A stretch of DNA of 64,000 bases from Echinococcus granulosus (lineage: Eukaryota; Platyhelminthes; Cestoda; Cyclophyllidea; Taeniidae): contig NW_020170423.1 of the NCBI RefSeq assembly GCF_000524195.1, forward strand, positions 89,580 to 153,579. The letters run 5' to 3'. The notes under the pieces are model-generated. The model saw only the letters and a list, made by a program, of their open reading frames with translations. It searched no databases and had not been told where the DNA came from. Both the position numbers and the translations under genes were made by a program. Below are positions 25,101 to 37,975 of the stretch, one piece after another. Position 1 is the first letter of the stretch, and every line of letters starts with the position of its first letter.

Positions 25101-28100
25101 AGGTGTTTAGCAAAGCATTATCACGTTCGAGTGCATTTCAGGCCTCAGTAGGTATACTTTGCGTTTGGCATCTAAACTTAAGGGTAGATTTCGGTCCTTC
25201 TTCAATATTTAAAATAGCCTACATTTTATTGTCTCTACATAGATCGTCCAGAATAAAATATCCACGCCAGACGTCTTTAGATATTTCTATGCAATATACC
25301 CCACACAATTTAATTCAGTGGTTTTGTAAACATATTCACGTTTAACGCTTGGACCAAATAATTTTTTTCCCAAGTCCTTTATGACCTCTTTTGATGCTGC
25401 TGTCGTTGTAGGTGTTAATAATAATGCGGATGCTATCAAAACACCCACTGCTATTCCCTACTCCCCTTGTTTACACAGTAAAAGTATCTTCGATTTTGCG
25501 TACCATCCACTTTACTTTCTGCCGCTGTGATCATCCGTTTTCGTGTTGCATGCCTTGCGGAGTAAAATCCATTTGATTAATTAGGACTTTTGAGTAGTGG
25601 AAAATACAGAAAAATTTTCCCATTCTTGGAGGAAATGATAATTAGTCTTTCTATCCACAGTTGACACATTGTCGAGATAATATCTGGGGCTTGACGTTTA
25701 CCTGGGGCAAGGAAGGAGGCAGTAAGTGTAAATTGCTCCATCAAGGAAGTCTTCACCACCTACAAATTGCAGTACATAGCACCACCACCACCACCACCAC
25801 CACCACCACCACCACCACCACCACCACCACCACCACCACCACCACCACCACCACCACCACCACCACCACCACCACAATTTGTTCCAAAGCCGCAATTTTA
25901 AAGAATTCCCTGTTTAAGCTATTCATTTCCCTGTTTATTCAATTACATTAATTCCTCTGACTCTAAATAAACGGAGGAGTCGAAATCATCCAACACAAGG
26001 GAAGGAGGATTCCACACGCCGCCGGTTTTGTTAATTTCCCCATCTGGTTAGTATTAACTCGCGGGCTTCATTATTTCAGTTATCATGCCTAATGTACAGC
26101 TTGTAGAGCGCAGTAAAAACTCTTTTCTGTAGACACAGACCAAGAGTGGCAATAAAATGTGGCTTGTAATTTAGAAGACATAACACTCTCCCTCTCCTTC
26201 ACTCACTGCAAGTGCTTGAAGCACCACTTTCAGTCCGGGGGTTGAAGGAAAGAAGTAAAAATGTCTTCTCCCCACAATTTCCACTCATCCTACGCTTCCA
26301 CCAGCCTTCAAAACCCAACCTCCACTTTTGTATCCTGCAATTAGTTGTACCGACTTTAGTTGCTACGGCAACTAATCAACTAGCCCTTTTCTCTCCTCAT
26401 AAAAGGGGTTATAATGGAACTACCTGACGAAATTTTTCCTTTAATTTTAATAAATGAATACATAAGTGATTAAAATTTGAAATGTTCATCTCAATTAGGG
26501 GTTGAGCACTTCCTGTTAACTGCTGGTTGGGAAGCTTTATTGTCGTTTTAAACAATTACCTTAAAATATGAGCAGCAATGCGGTTCGGGGTTGTGATTCT
26601 TGCAGAAAAAAGAGGCAAATATACATATGTGGTTGAGTTGACAAGTCAATAGCTAGTTTCATGTCTCATGACCGTGTCAAGCTATGCTCCAGATACCATC
26701 AGAGGCCTAGGGGGCGAGGTGGCGCGGGGTGGCGAGGAGCACCCGGGACCACGAAAGGGAAGAATCAGAATTGGCATTGCCTCGTTTGGTGACAGTATCT
26801 ATGATAGTATCATCAATAGTAGGGATTTGTGCAATATAAATGGAATTGGTGTCTCTTTCATCCAAAGAAATGGGGTGAGGGAGAAAATTTGGGTAGACAA
26901 TCATGGCAACCGATTGTATTACATTCCCATCTATCTCTTTAAATCGACATCGTAATAAATTAGAAGGTAAAGCTTCCCATTTCCTTCTCATGTGCGAGTT
27001 AATGTTTTTAAAAGTGGAAAGAAGGACTGCTAATTTTATTTTGAATGAGATAAATACACAATAGCAGCAGCAGGGCAGCAGCCTCCCACTCATGACCAAA
27101 TAACGCATTTATCTTTCCTCTGAGATAAAAAAAAATAAAGCACAGTCTCCTATGCAACCTTACTTTTGCATAATTTCGAGGAAAGGAAATGTCCAAAAAG
27201 GGGAGCGTATAGTTGACTAATCAACGCAACGGACCGTGAACCTATGGGTACCCCCAGAAAGCGACTCGCTGATTGGTGGATTTTTGCATCAGGATAATTC
27301 TTTCCTCTTCTCCGGCAAAATTTTGCTTTATAAATTAACTAGCACAGCAGGTAATGCTGAATTCAAGCATCTTGCAAGGAGAGGAGAAAGGTTAACCTAG
27401 CCCTCCGTACTACATACTCATACTTGCCTCGCTTGAACTTCCTGTACCACCTACTTGACAAAAAAATTAAACCAGCTCTTTCTTTTCCCCTCCACTTTCA
27501 ATGATGATAGTGGCATTAGCTGGTTCTGGTAAACTTCACCGGGTTTAACTTATCAGGGGTTTAGACAGAATGGAAAGTCTTTTCATATTATTTCCCTACT
27601 CCAGTATAAAATGTACGCATTCCAGCGTAGTTTCTCTCCATCAGTGGGAGGTATCAACCCACCTTGTTGCTTACTTTAAGTTAAATATTTTATATTATGG
27701 ATGGACTCATTGTTTAAATGCTACACTGCCTCAGAGCAAGTAATTTGGATACATAGAGCTAACGTGGTTGATTGAATAAATGATAAATGGACCTATCTAC
27801 GGTATTGCTGGTCTACTAACCTCTGAAAAAGATCTAAGAGCTGAGCTCTACTTGACTAAACAATTAGTAGGTCTTGGAAACTTTTCATTTTTCATTTGTT
27901 TTACTTTTAGGCAATAAATTTCATCTAAAAGGAATCGAACTACAGGCCCTCTTTCCGGCCATCGATGAGTATATGACGTATGAGGGGTCGCTGCCATTTC
28001 CAAGTTGTGCCGAAACGGTGACCTGGATCATTCTCAATAGATCCATTCAGATCTCCCTGAAAGAAGTAAGCAAGTCATCTTAAAGGCTCTCAAGCCATTG

Positions 28101-31100
28101 TCTTCATGGGTTACTATTCGCAGAACTTGGTTTGGATTCCAATGTCGTTCCTTGGGGTGGTGTGACTTTTCAGTAATGTTAAGAGATAAGATAAACTGGA
28201 AGACCATTTTCACTAATCACCTCAAGTATCAAATTAAATAATTAATAGGGAAGGGTGACCAGACGGTAATAAAAAGGTGGATGTGCTTGTGGATCCAACA
28301 AAGGAGACATTTTCTCCTTTTCTGCCTGTTATACCCTTAAGAGGAGGGAAGAAAGTTGTTCTTTACAATCGCCACTATCACTACCACCAATTTGCCAAGT
28401 CGGAAGAACTAGAAAACAGCTATATGTGAAGAATAACATTATCCCCGTAATATGCTACTTATTTCATATTTCAGCAACCTTCACTTAAAAGCACTGACCC
28501 TTTGATTGGACTACTTTCTCTAATTTGCCTTTTCGATATTTCAAAAGAGAGACTAATTCTGTTTGTTGTTGTTCCTTGTTTGACTGTAGATGAAGGTTCT
28601 TCGACAATTACGAACTGACAAAACACTATGGTCCACCTCAATGGCTGACAATTTTCGACCAGTCAATCCCCTTAATAATCGCTCGGTGCGGACAAACATT
28701 CGATTCGCCGATTCGGTAGGTAACTCCTCCTTCTCCTCCTTACTAAACCTTTGCTATCGCCTTGATTACCGAGAGTGAACTGGAAGACAGTTGGCAGCAA
28801 TAAGTCCTTCGTGTTGAAGACTCATTAGGTACTGCCCGCCTACCTCAAGGGACTCGCACCGACCGTAGACAAATAAACGCTGATAAATCGTTCTTTTTTA
28901 GCCAGCACGTCATTGCCTGCAAGAAGCTAGTTTTTCTGACAGTTTTTTTACAACATCATATGAAGGGAGTCTTGAAGTGCTACACAAGTATTTGGTGATA
29001 ACAAATGATATGTTTGTTGGCAGAACAGACGGCGAGAGAGTACCCCAAACTTCATGCCCCATCAGAAGTCAGCCAGTCCGTCTAGCAATTTATCTACAAG
29101 CACTATAAAATGTACAATGCCTTTTTTATAACCTACCTGCTAATGCATGCAAATGGAGCGCATTTACTTGGTACCATCTACGACTTCTCCAAGTGAATAT
29201 TGGACATGTAAATGAGCTGTTTCCCCATCAATTTAGGGCTCTTGTGATGGCAGAAGGCCTGTAGCCTGCTCTTCCACCGTAATATCATCAAATTGTGTGA
29301 GGCAATCTTTTCGAGATGCTGCTCTAACCCCAGAACCACGTTTGATCCGCCAGGTCGGGTAGACTGAAGCCTAGCATACCAAATCTCAAGGGAATCCAGT
29401 AGTGTCTCCTCAATGCTTATTCCTCTGTGCGGAAGTCTTGGGCTTATCTCCCACCTAAACTTCCTCCGCACGCGCCAGTAACTAGAGTTCCACAGGATTT
29501 CACCCACATCGACACTTCTTCAAGGCAGATCAGGTTATCTTTTAGGAGGAAAAAAGGAAGTATTAACTTCGCACCCGAAAATAAATGAGTTTTTCTTCCT
29601 ACTGAAGTATGTGCGTGACTGTTTATCACCAACTTTTAAAGTTCATTGCCACAGGTTATTATATGCGATTTATACGATGATAGGTGGGGATGGGGCAAGT
29701 AGGCTTCGATGGGGTGGACGATCGCGTGCGCGGAGTTTACTGCCCCATCTCATCATTTCTCCATCGAAAGGCCTTGCAGAGTAGATTAGATTTTTCCAGC
29801 TGAATAGATACTTAAAAGCAACGTTCTTTGCATTTCTTTTTCGGGCTCTATTACTTTTTTTGGTCTGCTTTGCTTCCACCGTTTCAAGAAATGCAAATCT
29901 TGCGGATGATCGTCGGTCCTGCTGCGTTGTTCTGATGTTGCAGTCAGCAATTTTTTGGATAAAAAAGAAACAGATTGTAAAGTTTAATAAGCCATAAGGT
30001 TGAGGGTCTTGCAAAATTATAGCTCCAGTGCCTGGAATTGTCCCTCCGGGACGCAATAAAGTTTACTATTTAGGCGGGAAGACCCACTAAGGAAGGTGTA
30101 GCCTCGAGGCAGGAAGGAAAGATTCCAATCTGTTGCAAAGTTTTATATGGATGCCTTCTTCTCTTGACCATCGTCATCAAAACTCTCCAGGGATAATCAC
30201 TCGCCTAGGTCGTCCAAGGCTTTCCATCAACCGAGAAAGACAGGAACGAAGGCGATATGGAAACTTTGAATGCAGCTGGTCCCCTTGGTGGGATTTGGTT
30301 GGGGTCCACGAAGTTCGTGTCCTCTGAATTGCGATTCGTGTTGCGTGGGGGTTTACCCAACAGCCAGATAGCCCACCGCCTCAACCGGGGACAGTAATCC
30401 AAAACCAAAAGGAGGAAAAGGTGATATTATGTCCTCTGACTTCGTCGCAAATCAAAGCTAAGTATGGTTCCGCCCTATTTTTGACAGTATCTCCAAAGAA
30501 TATATCTTCTTTCTCTAACGTTTAAAAACCAATTAAGGCAAGATTTCTACTTACTTTGATCGGGTTTACTTGACACCGCCACTTCGTGCCATCTCGGAGG
30601 ATGCAATAAAGCCTGACAGAGGGTTCACCATCAACGCACCAAATGACCGAAAGGGTATAATCAAGTAGAGGATTCCATAAAACTAAGATAACAGCAGAAC
30701 TCTAAAGTTCACTTTGTTAAATGCGCCATTAGAACAGCCGTCCTTTTATTTTATAGCCTCCCTCAGAGCATCCTTCTCGGCACGATCGTCTTTAGTAGAT
30801 TGTAGTTGATTGCAAGAAAAGAACCCAATTAATTCGTTTAATTTTCCCTATAGAAATACTTCAACCCATCTCATTGCTGATGACGAATGAAGTGGACTTA
30901 GTTCTCAACAAGACTGGAGTGCGAGAGCATCTTAAATGCCAATCGCTTGGTGGTAGGAATCTTTACCTAAAAAACAGAATAGGAAAGAAAACCATCCTGT
31001 CTCCTCACTTACGGTAGACAGTAAAGTTGATAAGCAATCCCTCAAGACTGGAGTGATAAAAAAAGTCGACGTGATTCCGACAGCCCTTGTAGAGTGAGCT

Positions 31101-31679
31101 TGCGTGGATTCAATCTTTATTATGGAAGTCCTCCTTCTTTACTTACCACCCAATAGCATCAAGGGTGGGTTTGTTTATTACTGCCTCCAAAGCGGCAACT
31201 TGAGTCATCTTTGGTGGGATGAAACAGTCTGAAAGGGTTTTAGTATTGACATCCGGAAGGACAAGAGGATTATCGGTATGGTTGGGACGTCGTGATATTA
31301 AGGTAGTGGCCGAAAATAACTTTAAGATAAAATCCAAAATTTAGTTCAGATCTGCCAACGCTATTTCAGCATGAATTTTTTTTCGTGAAACTTTAGTTAT
31401 CCGCTAAATTTTGTAATTTCAGGAAAGTGTCTGTGAATACCGGCCTTCCGTAAGCTACTTTGGTAAGTCTTATCGTCTACTGAATCTGTAATTCCGTCTA
31501 CTTACTGTTTTAAGTAGCATTTTTGGTGGCGAGCTTAGATTAGATAAATTTTAACCATATTTCCTTTTAGCTAGCCATCCTTTGCAGACCTAGTCTACGA
31601 CCGCACTGCACTGAACAGGAAGATCTACCTCCTTCCCAGTGAACCCTATCCCGTCCCCCGACCCACGAAGTTGTACTAG
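19035..31679 (+). CDS. CA10: Carbonic anhydrase-related protein of the CA10/CA11 (CARP X/XI) type, 8 exons, 5' end missing
   Basis: CARP X/XI proteins are secreted, non-catalytic relatives of alpha carbonic anhydrase; vertebrate members bind neurexins. Exons: 19035-19189, 23070-23252, 23449-23544, 24363-24429, 27911-28065, 28590-28715, 31423-31462, 31588-31679 (TAG stop). All joins are GT-AG and phase-consistent, giving about 303 residues against 328 in human CA10. Family landmarks in order: GKRQSPIDI, FSGGPLSYTYRL, RGSEH, AYNSDLY, ITYKN-equivalent segment, LFPAIDEYMTYEGSLP, WIILN, MADNFRPVNPLNNR. The nearest relative is CARP X/XI, not an active CA: the EMRLKFG and ELQLYAYN segments replace the zinc histidines. 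The Cys pair before GKRQSP and in PSCAET, a disulfide in extracellular CAs, is kept. The N-terminal signal peptide and WW-Y segment were not found. The final exon pair rests on phase and splice signals more than on similarity. Confidence 0.92.
19190..23069 (+). other. Intron of the CA-related gene (3.9 kb)
   Basis: No family-like exon was found between the flanking CA exons, and the phases match without one. A short frame near 19.43 kb contains a YADD motif discussed in the findings. Confidence 0.75.
23070..23252 (+). CDS. CA10: CA-related gene, exon 'active-site' 1
   Basis: Exactly 61 codons in phase 0, acceptor TTCTCTGTAG, donor GGCGAG/GTTTGT. It carries FSGGPLSYTYRL, EMRLKFG and RGSEH. 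In CA II numbering His94 is Arg and His96 is Lys; Glu106 of GSEH is kept and a His aligns near His64. Confidence 0.93.
23449..23544 (+). CDS. CA10: CA-related gene, exon 'active-site' 2
   Basis: Thirty-two codons in phase 0, acceptor CCATTTCAG, donor CTTCAG/GTATGC. It encodes LQLYAYNSDLY and RPNGIAAFSSML. The position of CA II His119 is Gln, as in CARP X/XI. Confidence 0.94.
24363..24429 (+). CDS. CA10: CA-related gene, short exon
   Basis: The acceptor is GTGTCCCCACAG and the donor TTTCTGG/GTACGT. It encodes MSTETNKDLMGIVMAAEKTQ, which replaces the vertebrate segment between VSIFIKV and LQGLNIEELYP. It ends in phase 1, matching the next exon. Confidence 0.88.
24430..27910 (+). other. Intron of the CA-related gene (3.5 kb) with a CAC microsatellite
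   Basis: No additional exon is needed by phase. The intron contains the long CAC repeat at 25780-25876. Overlapping frames of 95 and 133 codons near 26.7-27.1 kb, on opposite strands, show no known motif. Confidence 0.75.
25780..25876. repeat. (CAC)n trinucleotide microsatellite, about 32 units
   Basis: An uninterrupted CAC run of about 97 bases. Frames read across it give only poly-Thr or, on the other strand, poly-Trp, and are not genes. Confidence 0.99.
27911..28065 (+). CDS. CA10: CA-related gene, core beta-sheet exon
   Basis: The acceptor is TTACTTTTAG and the donor AAAGAA/GTAAGC. It encodes GIELQALFPAIDEYMTYEG, SLPFPSCAETVTWIILN and ISLKE. The Thr199-Thr200 pair of active CAs is Pro-Phe here, while the partner Cys of the conserved disulfide is kept. 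Confidence 0.95.
28590..28715 (+). CDS. CA10: CA-related gene, MADNFRPVNPLNNR exon
   Basis: Forty-two codons in phase 0, acceptor TGACTGTAG, donor GATTCG/GTAGGT. The MADNFRPVNPLNNRSVRTNI stretch is the strongest CARP X/XI match in the gene. A competing donor 4 bases downstream (GTAACT) would break phase. Confidence 0.95.
28716..31422 (+). other. Intron of the CA-related gene (2.7 kb)
   Basis: Minus-strand frames of 109 codons (29178-29507) and 128 codons (29670-30056) lie here; neither shows a domain I recognise. Nothing else is visible. Confidence 0.6.
31423..31462 (+). CDS. CA10: CA-related gene, penultimate exon
   Basis: The acceptor is TTGTAATTTCAG and the donor TACTTTG/GTAAGT. It encodes ESVCEYRPSVSYF, at the place of the vertebrate GKDCPNNRAQKLQYRV tail. 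Support comes from phase and strong splice sites. Confidence 0.7.
31588..31679 (+). CDS. CA10: CA-related gene, last exon and stop
   Basis: The acceptor CATCCTTTGCAG joins in phase 1 and gives DLVYDRTALNRKIYLL, a Pro-rich tail PYPVPRPTKLY and TAG. Using the AG 16 bases upstream would cause an immediate stop. No AATAAA signal is obvious just downstream. Confidence 0.65.
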
Positions 31680-34600
31680 TTCTTCCTCTCCCTGCTCCTC
31701 CCTCTGAAATGAATCTTTGTATTTCATTTTGCTATGCGTATGTACAAAAAAAGCATTCCGTTTGCAATGACCAAAGAATGAAGCGCGTTTTATCGAGCAT
31801 TTGCGTAGTTTAATGCATTCTACAGGCAGAGCATTGTTACTTAATTCCAATTCAGTAGACTACTTAGGCTCCTCGAAAATCTTAAAAGAAGATATTTTAA
31901 CCGATCTTTCAACCAAGTATTAAGAAGATATTACCCCACTTCCCGAATTTTAAGATTCTTAAGTTTTAAGCAGTCAAGAAAATATCCAGAGTGTTCATAA
32001 TTAATTAGACAGATAAAAACGGCACCGCCAGGCTTATCAGAAACGCAAACTACAGAATCGTTCGAGGAATCATTTACGCATAATTATCCACCACTAAAAT
32101 ACTAGCAGTAATTAAGTAGTAAGGCAGGGGCTAGTTGTACCAATGGAAAACTTTTGGTATCACTGTAGACAGGTTTCATCCTAATTGAACTGACATTTTG
32201 ACTACTGCCAATCTGTCAGTTGGGATGACAAGACCAGTCAAGTTGTCAGGGTTAGCAGCACTTTGATGATGCTATTCTTACAAAAATGTGTTCTTGAAAT
32301 AATTATTCAATCAGCGTTTTGTAACTTTAGAAATGTCCGTTTACTTCCTAAGTGTTCATGAGTGCGTTTATGTAAAGGTCATGAGAGGTCGTGTCAAGGA
32401 AGATAATTCACCATCGTCACACGAACAGCGGCAATAATTGCTACTTTACTGTTTGCGCTAGCATGGGCAAATGGGGCCCAGTCAACCGCATAGATGGTCC
32501 CAAACAAGTGATTGCCCATTTCCACAACTAAAATGGCCCCAAAACACTTGCGGAAAGCTGAAAACCAGCCGGCGCAGACGCTAATTGGTGGATTTCAATG
32601 ACGTGGCCCTTCATTCACCAATGGGCGAGGGCTGAGCAGGGATCGACAGCATGGCCACACGTGCATCCATGCACACGCGCACGCACATACGCACGCACGC
32701 ATAGGCATGTATGACCTTCGTGCAGCCCCCCACTCGAGGCAGGCACATTTCGTAGATTTCCACAAGTGTGTCTGCTTGTGCGCCTGTTACCTTCTCTACC
32801 ACTTATGATGGTCTAACGCTTGCTCCCATTATTGGCAAGGCGAGACCTCGTCCTAACAACAGCGCTCGGATTAATCTAGTGGTAAAAGTTTTCGAAATAT
32901 CGAGGCAGAAAATGGCTAAACACGACAGGGCAGCCTCTGTGAGGTAAGTCTTTACCAAGTTTTGGCTTTGTTTTGATAATAAAGCTCAAAGTCCTTAACC
33001 ACATCATGTGGTAATTTAGTTGCTTTTGAGCCTTGAAATTTGGTGAAAATAATTAAAAAAGTAAAGACGCCCAACTAAGATTGATCCCAAGTTTCTGTGT
33101 GACTGAGGGTTTTGGGACCTGTAAGATCACGTTAGTTCACTTACTTAAGGTTTAAACTCTCTTGAATAGAGACATCTTAATCCGATGTAATTCAGCGCGT
33201 AATGATGTGCGTTTTCGCGAGAGATAACCAGAAATACCTATAACTTCCATCAAAAGTAGTGTCAAAAGTTGAAGTTTGATGCGAGGAGGGAGGATGGCAA
33301 GATTGCGAGGAGGAATGGGTGTGCAGTTATAAAGGCGTCGCACGGGCACTGAAATTTTTCCTACCCCTTCCACCCCCCTACCTCTCCACTTAAACTAACT
33401 ATTTGACTGCTTGACATATCATAGCATTTGTTAATGTCAGCCATTTTGTGTTCATTTTAAATGAAAAAAAAACATTGGATTATAATAATGGTCAGTAATC
33501 ATGATGTCATAATAAATTCTCCCGCAGTTGCTGCAGCCCGAGATACAAGAGCTTTAACTGTTCGATTTTCTTAGATTTTATGAAAGTATTAAATCAACTT
33601 CTTTAAGGACAAAACCTTGTTGACATTATTAATTGGGATTTGTTTAAATCCATTGAGTATTTACTTGTCGACCTAATGCAGTACCCGAACTTAAACTTTG
33701 AGCTTTCCTTTGAATAAATGAAATGTTTTAGTAAATTCCTTTGGACCTGCTACTTGTCGCCCATGAATTAAATAAAATTCCATTGCAAGAGATCATTGGA
33801 TTCGACCGCCTCCTCGACTTGCTTGTTGTCAATGGGATTTTGCTCTGTGCATTCGGATATACTTTCGTTAGATATCCTATTAGACTCTTCCTATTCACAA
33901 TTCAGAACTAATGCGTAAATGATGTTTCTCATAGTTGAAAATGTCGGATTTTTGCGTCTTAAGACCCTATATTCCTTCTGGTAAATTTGCTTTGTACAAG
34001 GGAATATTTACACACTCCAAAAATGTTTTAAACTGATCCAAATATGTGTCCAACAGAATATCCGCCAAATTTCCCCTCTCTGGAGCTACACATGTATCGT
34101 AATTCCGATCTATGCCGTCCATATTCTGTTTTAATTGTAGCTGTGGTTCCAGATATTCCTTCCACTAAAATTTCGGTAAAATTTATTTATTCGTCGTTTA
34201 CACCATGGTTGCTTTCAGGTCCCTAGATGAAGCATTGTTTTGCCATATTATTAGGGGATATCAGAAATGGCTGCTTCTCGATAGTAGACTTCTCATCTTT
34301 CAGTTGTGAGTGGACTGCAATCAGTTCGTTAATATTTTCGAGATTAATTCATGAATACCCATTTAGTCAGACTTTTTAACTTCTTCCTACGGGAAAAATA
34401 AACTGTTTTAGCTGCTGAACTTTCGAGCAGCATGAAATCTGTAACGATGTTGCGACTTCAGAGTTTTCAATTCCCTTAGAACAGCAAAAATGTCGAATTT
34501 GATTTCATCTTTACAGTAAAAGTTGTATTCGATTGGATTTAGAAAGATTGGAATATTTCCTTTTTCCACTTAACTCGGCTTTTATCCAGACGTAGGGAGG

Positions 34601-37600
34601 AGAAGATGGGGGGACTAGTTACCCTTCAGTTAGACTCGATGTTAGGTTTATCTTGATATCTGGGAAGCCTGAGGACCGTAATCTAGTTCTGTCTACTTGT
34701 ATTACTTTTGGTCCATCAAACCGCATTTCTTGTCCATGAACGAGCCCTCTGTACCGATAATAAGGCAGCCCCCATTATTTTCCTTCGATAGAACTATTCA
34801 GCCTCTTTCTTTTGGCTATGTGGGTCCTGGGAAATAGTTTCTTAACGCTTTCTAAGATCTTTTTGCCAGTTTATTCGAGTTTAATCGCATTTTTAGAATT
34901 CAATTTGCTTAAAACAAAGTTAATGTAGCTTTTCTTTTTTAATAGTGTTTTGTAGTCTTCTTCCACGTCTGTAAAATTTGTCGCATTCCTTTCTATTCAG
35001 GTATGTAGATATATTTGGAAACCTTTCGGTTCTACAAATGGCACTACCATCTACACGAAAGTGGAGTTTGTGCAAGGATGATTAATGGCGTGATTAAGTT
35101 GGTACTGGCCTCCTTCCATGCCCCTTAGGCATTTTACATATACAGGCGTAGTTGCTGCAAACTTTGATTACGACGTCATTCCCCCGAATCAGGTCAGTTT
35201 AGCCCTCTCTCTATTGCAGAAGGCCAGGGAGATTTGTGCGCAGTTCTGTACAGCAAAATTTCTTCCTTCATTTGGCCGGACTGTGTCACTTTTTTTGTCA
35301 TTCAGTGCGCAAACAAATTTACCTAATTGGATGTTGGGAAGTGAATGTCTTGAAATCACAACTTAGCATCTGTGCTCACATTGGGCCGGTCATCTTACAG
35401 CTCTATTAGACAGATCATGGAGAAAAGAAACAAAATTTATTAGCTACCCAAATAAGTTCAAATTTAACCCCCAAAATGACATTTTTTTACTTGCTTTTGG
35501 TGAGAAATTGTGGGCACTTAATCATAAAATTTGTCCTTGATGCGCAAAATCAGCAGACTCGAGTGGCATTAACCAAGTTTCAAGTTCGAATGCCACCGAC
35601 TGCCCTCGGTGACTCTTGACCCCGGCCAGCATGACAAGCAATGCTGGGTTGTAAATGAGAAATAAAATTTGTCATTTTCGGACGTGTCTCCTTTTCTGGC
35701 CTTAAATTTGCATCATGTGTGGATAAAAAGATCAAGAATAACACAGCCAGCATGATGAATGCCAGGGATTGCGTCTTCAGTTCCCTAAACAAAATTTGTG
35801 ATATCTATGACAACCAATGGGCTAAAGCGTAGCAAGAACACTGGAACTTTTCCGCAAGGAGGTCTTTTTTCAGGCAAAAACTGCAAATGAATACGTCAAA
35901 TGTAATTCCAAGCCTGAAATATGGCCACCCTTATTACTAATTTTGACACAGGGCAAATGACCTCCCTTAATCTTGTGATACTCCAAGCCAAAGAATCACG
36001 TCACCGTATTTGGCACTGTTCGTTTCACGTCTTTACGAAGGCATTCTCTAGTTCTTTCCTGCAGTAGGTAACGACTTACTCAACCACCGGTGTCTTGATG
36101 GTGATTGAGTATCATCTAGGCATTAAGTTTGTGTGGCTTTCAGCATGACTGGCTGCAATCGTTTGTTCCCTGTGTTATAGGGCAAAATGGACGTGAGGAT
36201 ACTAATATAGGACCTTCTTGGGTTTTCGCTGCTGTCCTCTTGCTTTTGATCTGCATATCATAAGGTTTCGGCTGGTTCCACCCTGTCTTGGTTCCTAGGT
36301 TGATGGAATTTAGATAACGTGCGGTGGCAGAGCTACTGACAATCAGGTTTATTTTGTGGAGGTGGATGTGGAACAGTTGGTTCGCACCCTAATCGACTAG
36401 TAGGGGAAAGGCGTGGAAACTAGCTCCTTTCACAGGCAATGTGCTTCATCTCACTTGACTTAATCATTGCACCATGCACTTCTAATTGCTTACTGACTGA
36501 TTTATGTTTGGTAATGGTTGTTTTTTTTTTAATCTTAAATTCCAACGATGGGTGAGTTAATAAACCTCCCATCCATTACCTCAATACCCACTTCATGTTT
36601 GTTATGGATGCTTTGTGTCTGGATGTGTTGGAATGGAGAAACACTCTTGACAGCCATCTATCCCCTCCATTCGGCCAATCAGGACAAGCCAACGAGGAAA
36701 AAGGAAGTTCTCTCTGCATTCCTTCAAGACAGCCCAGGACGTTTTACTTCCCGTTGTAAAACATAACCTTGAAACGACTTATACTTTAGAATAGGGAGTG
36801 AAAAGGAGCTTGTCTAATGCTCTACATTCCTCGAATGGAACTTTTCCAGGTCCTAGACAATCACATGACTCCTTTTAAAATAATAGCCTCGAGGATAGGA
36901 GCGAAATGGAGACAAAAGGTGGTTATAGTTCGGTTGTTAATTCTGGTAGCACAATGTTTTTCAGCAAAAAGAAATTGGCATGCTAGTGTCTTTGAGGGAG
37001 ATAATTCTACCTCTATGTAGCATCGCATTTATGTGCTAACTCATTTCTTGTAGGCCTTATTATTTGGCTCTATATATAAACCTATCTGTGATTTTGACTG
37101 GATCCTCCCCGCCTGCTGACAAAAAAAAACATTTGAAAAAAATCTATTCCTAGTCGGGGATGAACAAATTTGAACCTGTGACATACGCGCATCGATCTGA
37201 GATACTACTTAAAATGGAATTAGTAATCAGGAGGGCGGTGTTTATTCATTCCACTCTCTTTTCTGAACTTTTTTCTCCTTCACGATTCCATCCAGTAGGA
37301 ACGAGAGTAAATCGTATAGCGATTGAAATTCAAGGTCCACTCGTTCCACCGAGAGTATTATTGGTACAACAGACCCCACTGCGTCATCAAATGTGGAGGC
37401 TGGGAATTTGTTATTTTTTCAGCCTAGCTTTCATACATTTGGAAAAATCGCACTTTTTTGGACAATAAGGGGTTGAAGAAACTTGCCGTAAGACATTTAC
37501 CTAATATTCCCTTTCTGAACTTAAACCTGGAGCAAATGAAGGAGAGTCCCACTGGCACAGACAGCAAGGTTCGGTGTCTCTTGTCCATAATTTGTAAGTA

Positions 37601-37860
37601 AGGTTTACCAAAAATTATTTAAAATGCAAAATTTTCAGTTGTCAAATCTCACCCGATTAGTATGCTATAGTGAAATGAACAATTAGTGGAAATCTTTTCA
37701 CTTAAGTACTGCCTTGAACCACGTTTTTATACCCGTCCAAATCTGGATAGTGCCCATTTAGACGTAGGTACTACCATAGGAAGACATTTTCGGCAAATGC
37801 ACTATTTTGGTGGGAAATCGTTATCTTTTACATCCGCCAAGTACTTCATACCAAGAAAAG

Positions 37861-37975
37861 GGCGGAAAATCGGGTGTATTCAAGTCTGGCTTTGATTTAT
37901 GCCCTCAAGAGACCTTTAACAACACCTAGGGACAATCCTACACGCGCAAGGCACTACTATATCGGCTCAGGACTT
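37861..37975 (+). repeat. Direct terminal repeat, left copy
   Basis: It pairs with 38634-38748. The two copies share a 28-base perfect block and about 75-80% identity overall by eye. Confidence 0.7.

Noticed and set aside
25661..25951. Poly-Thr frame and opposite poly-Trp frame
   Set aside because: Products of the CAC microsatellite, not genes.
26668..27108. Overlapping 95- and 133-codon frames on opposite strands
   Set aside because: They lie in an intron of the CA-related gene, with no domain or conserved pattern.
29178..29507. 109-codon minus-strand frame
   Set aside because: Looks mildly protein-like, but no family was recognised and it lies in an intron; possibly a decayed repeat.
30856..30880. 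Possible last CA exon after CCCTATAG reading KYFNPSHC then stop
   Set aside because: Too short and unlike the family; the 31423 and 31588 exons give phase-consistent joins and a longer tail.
35560..35620. AGTTCGAATGC resembling a tRNA T-arm
   Set aside because: No matching A box or cloverleaf about 60 bases upstream.
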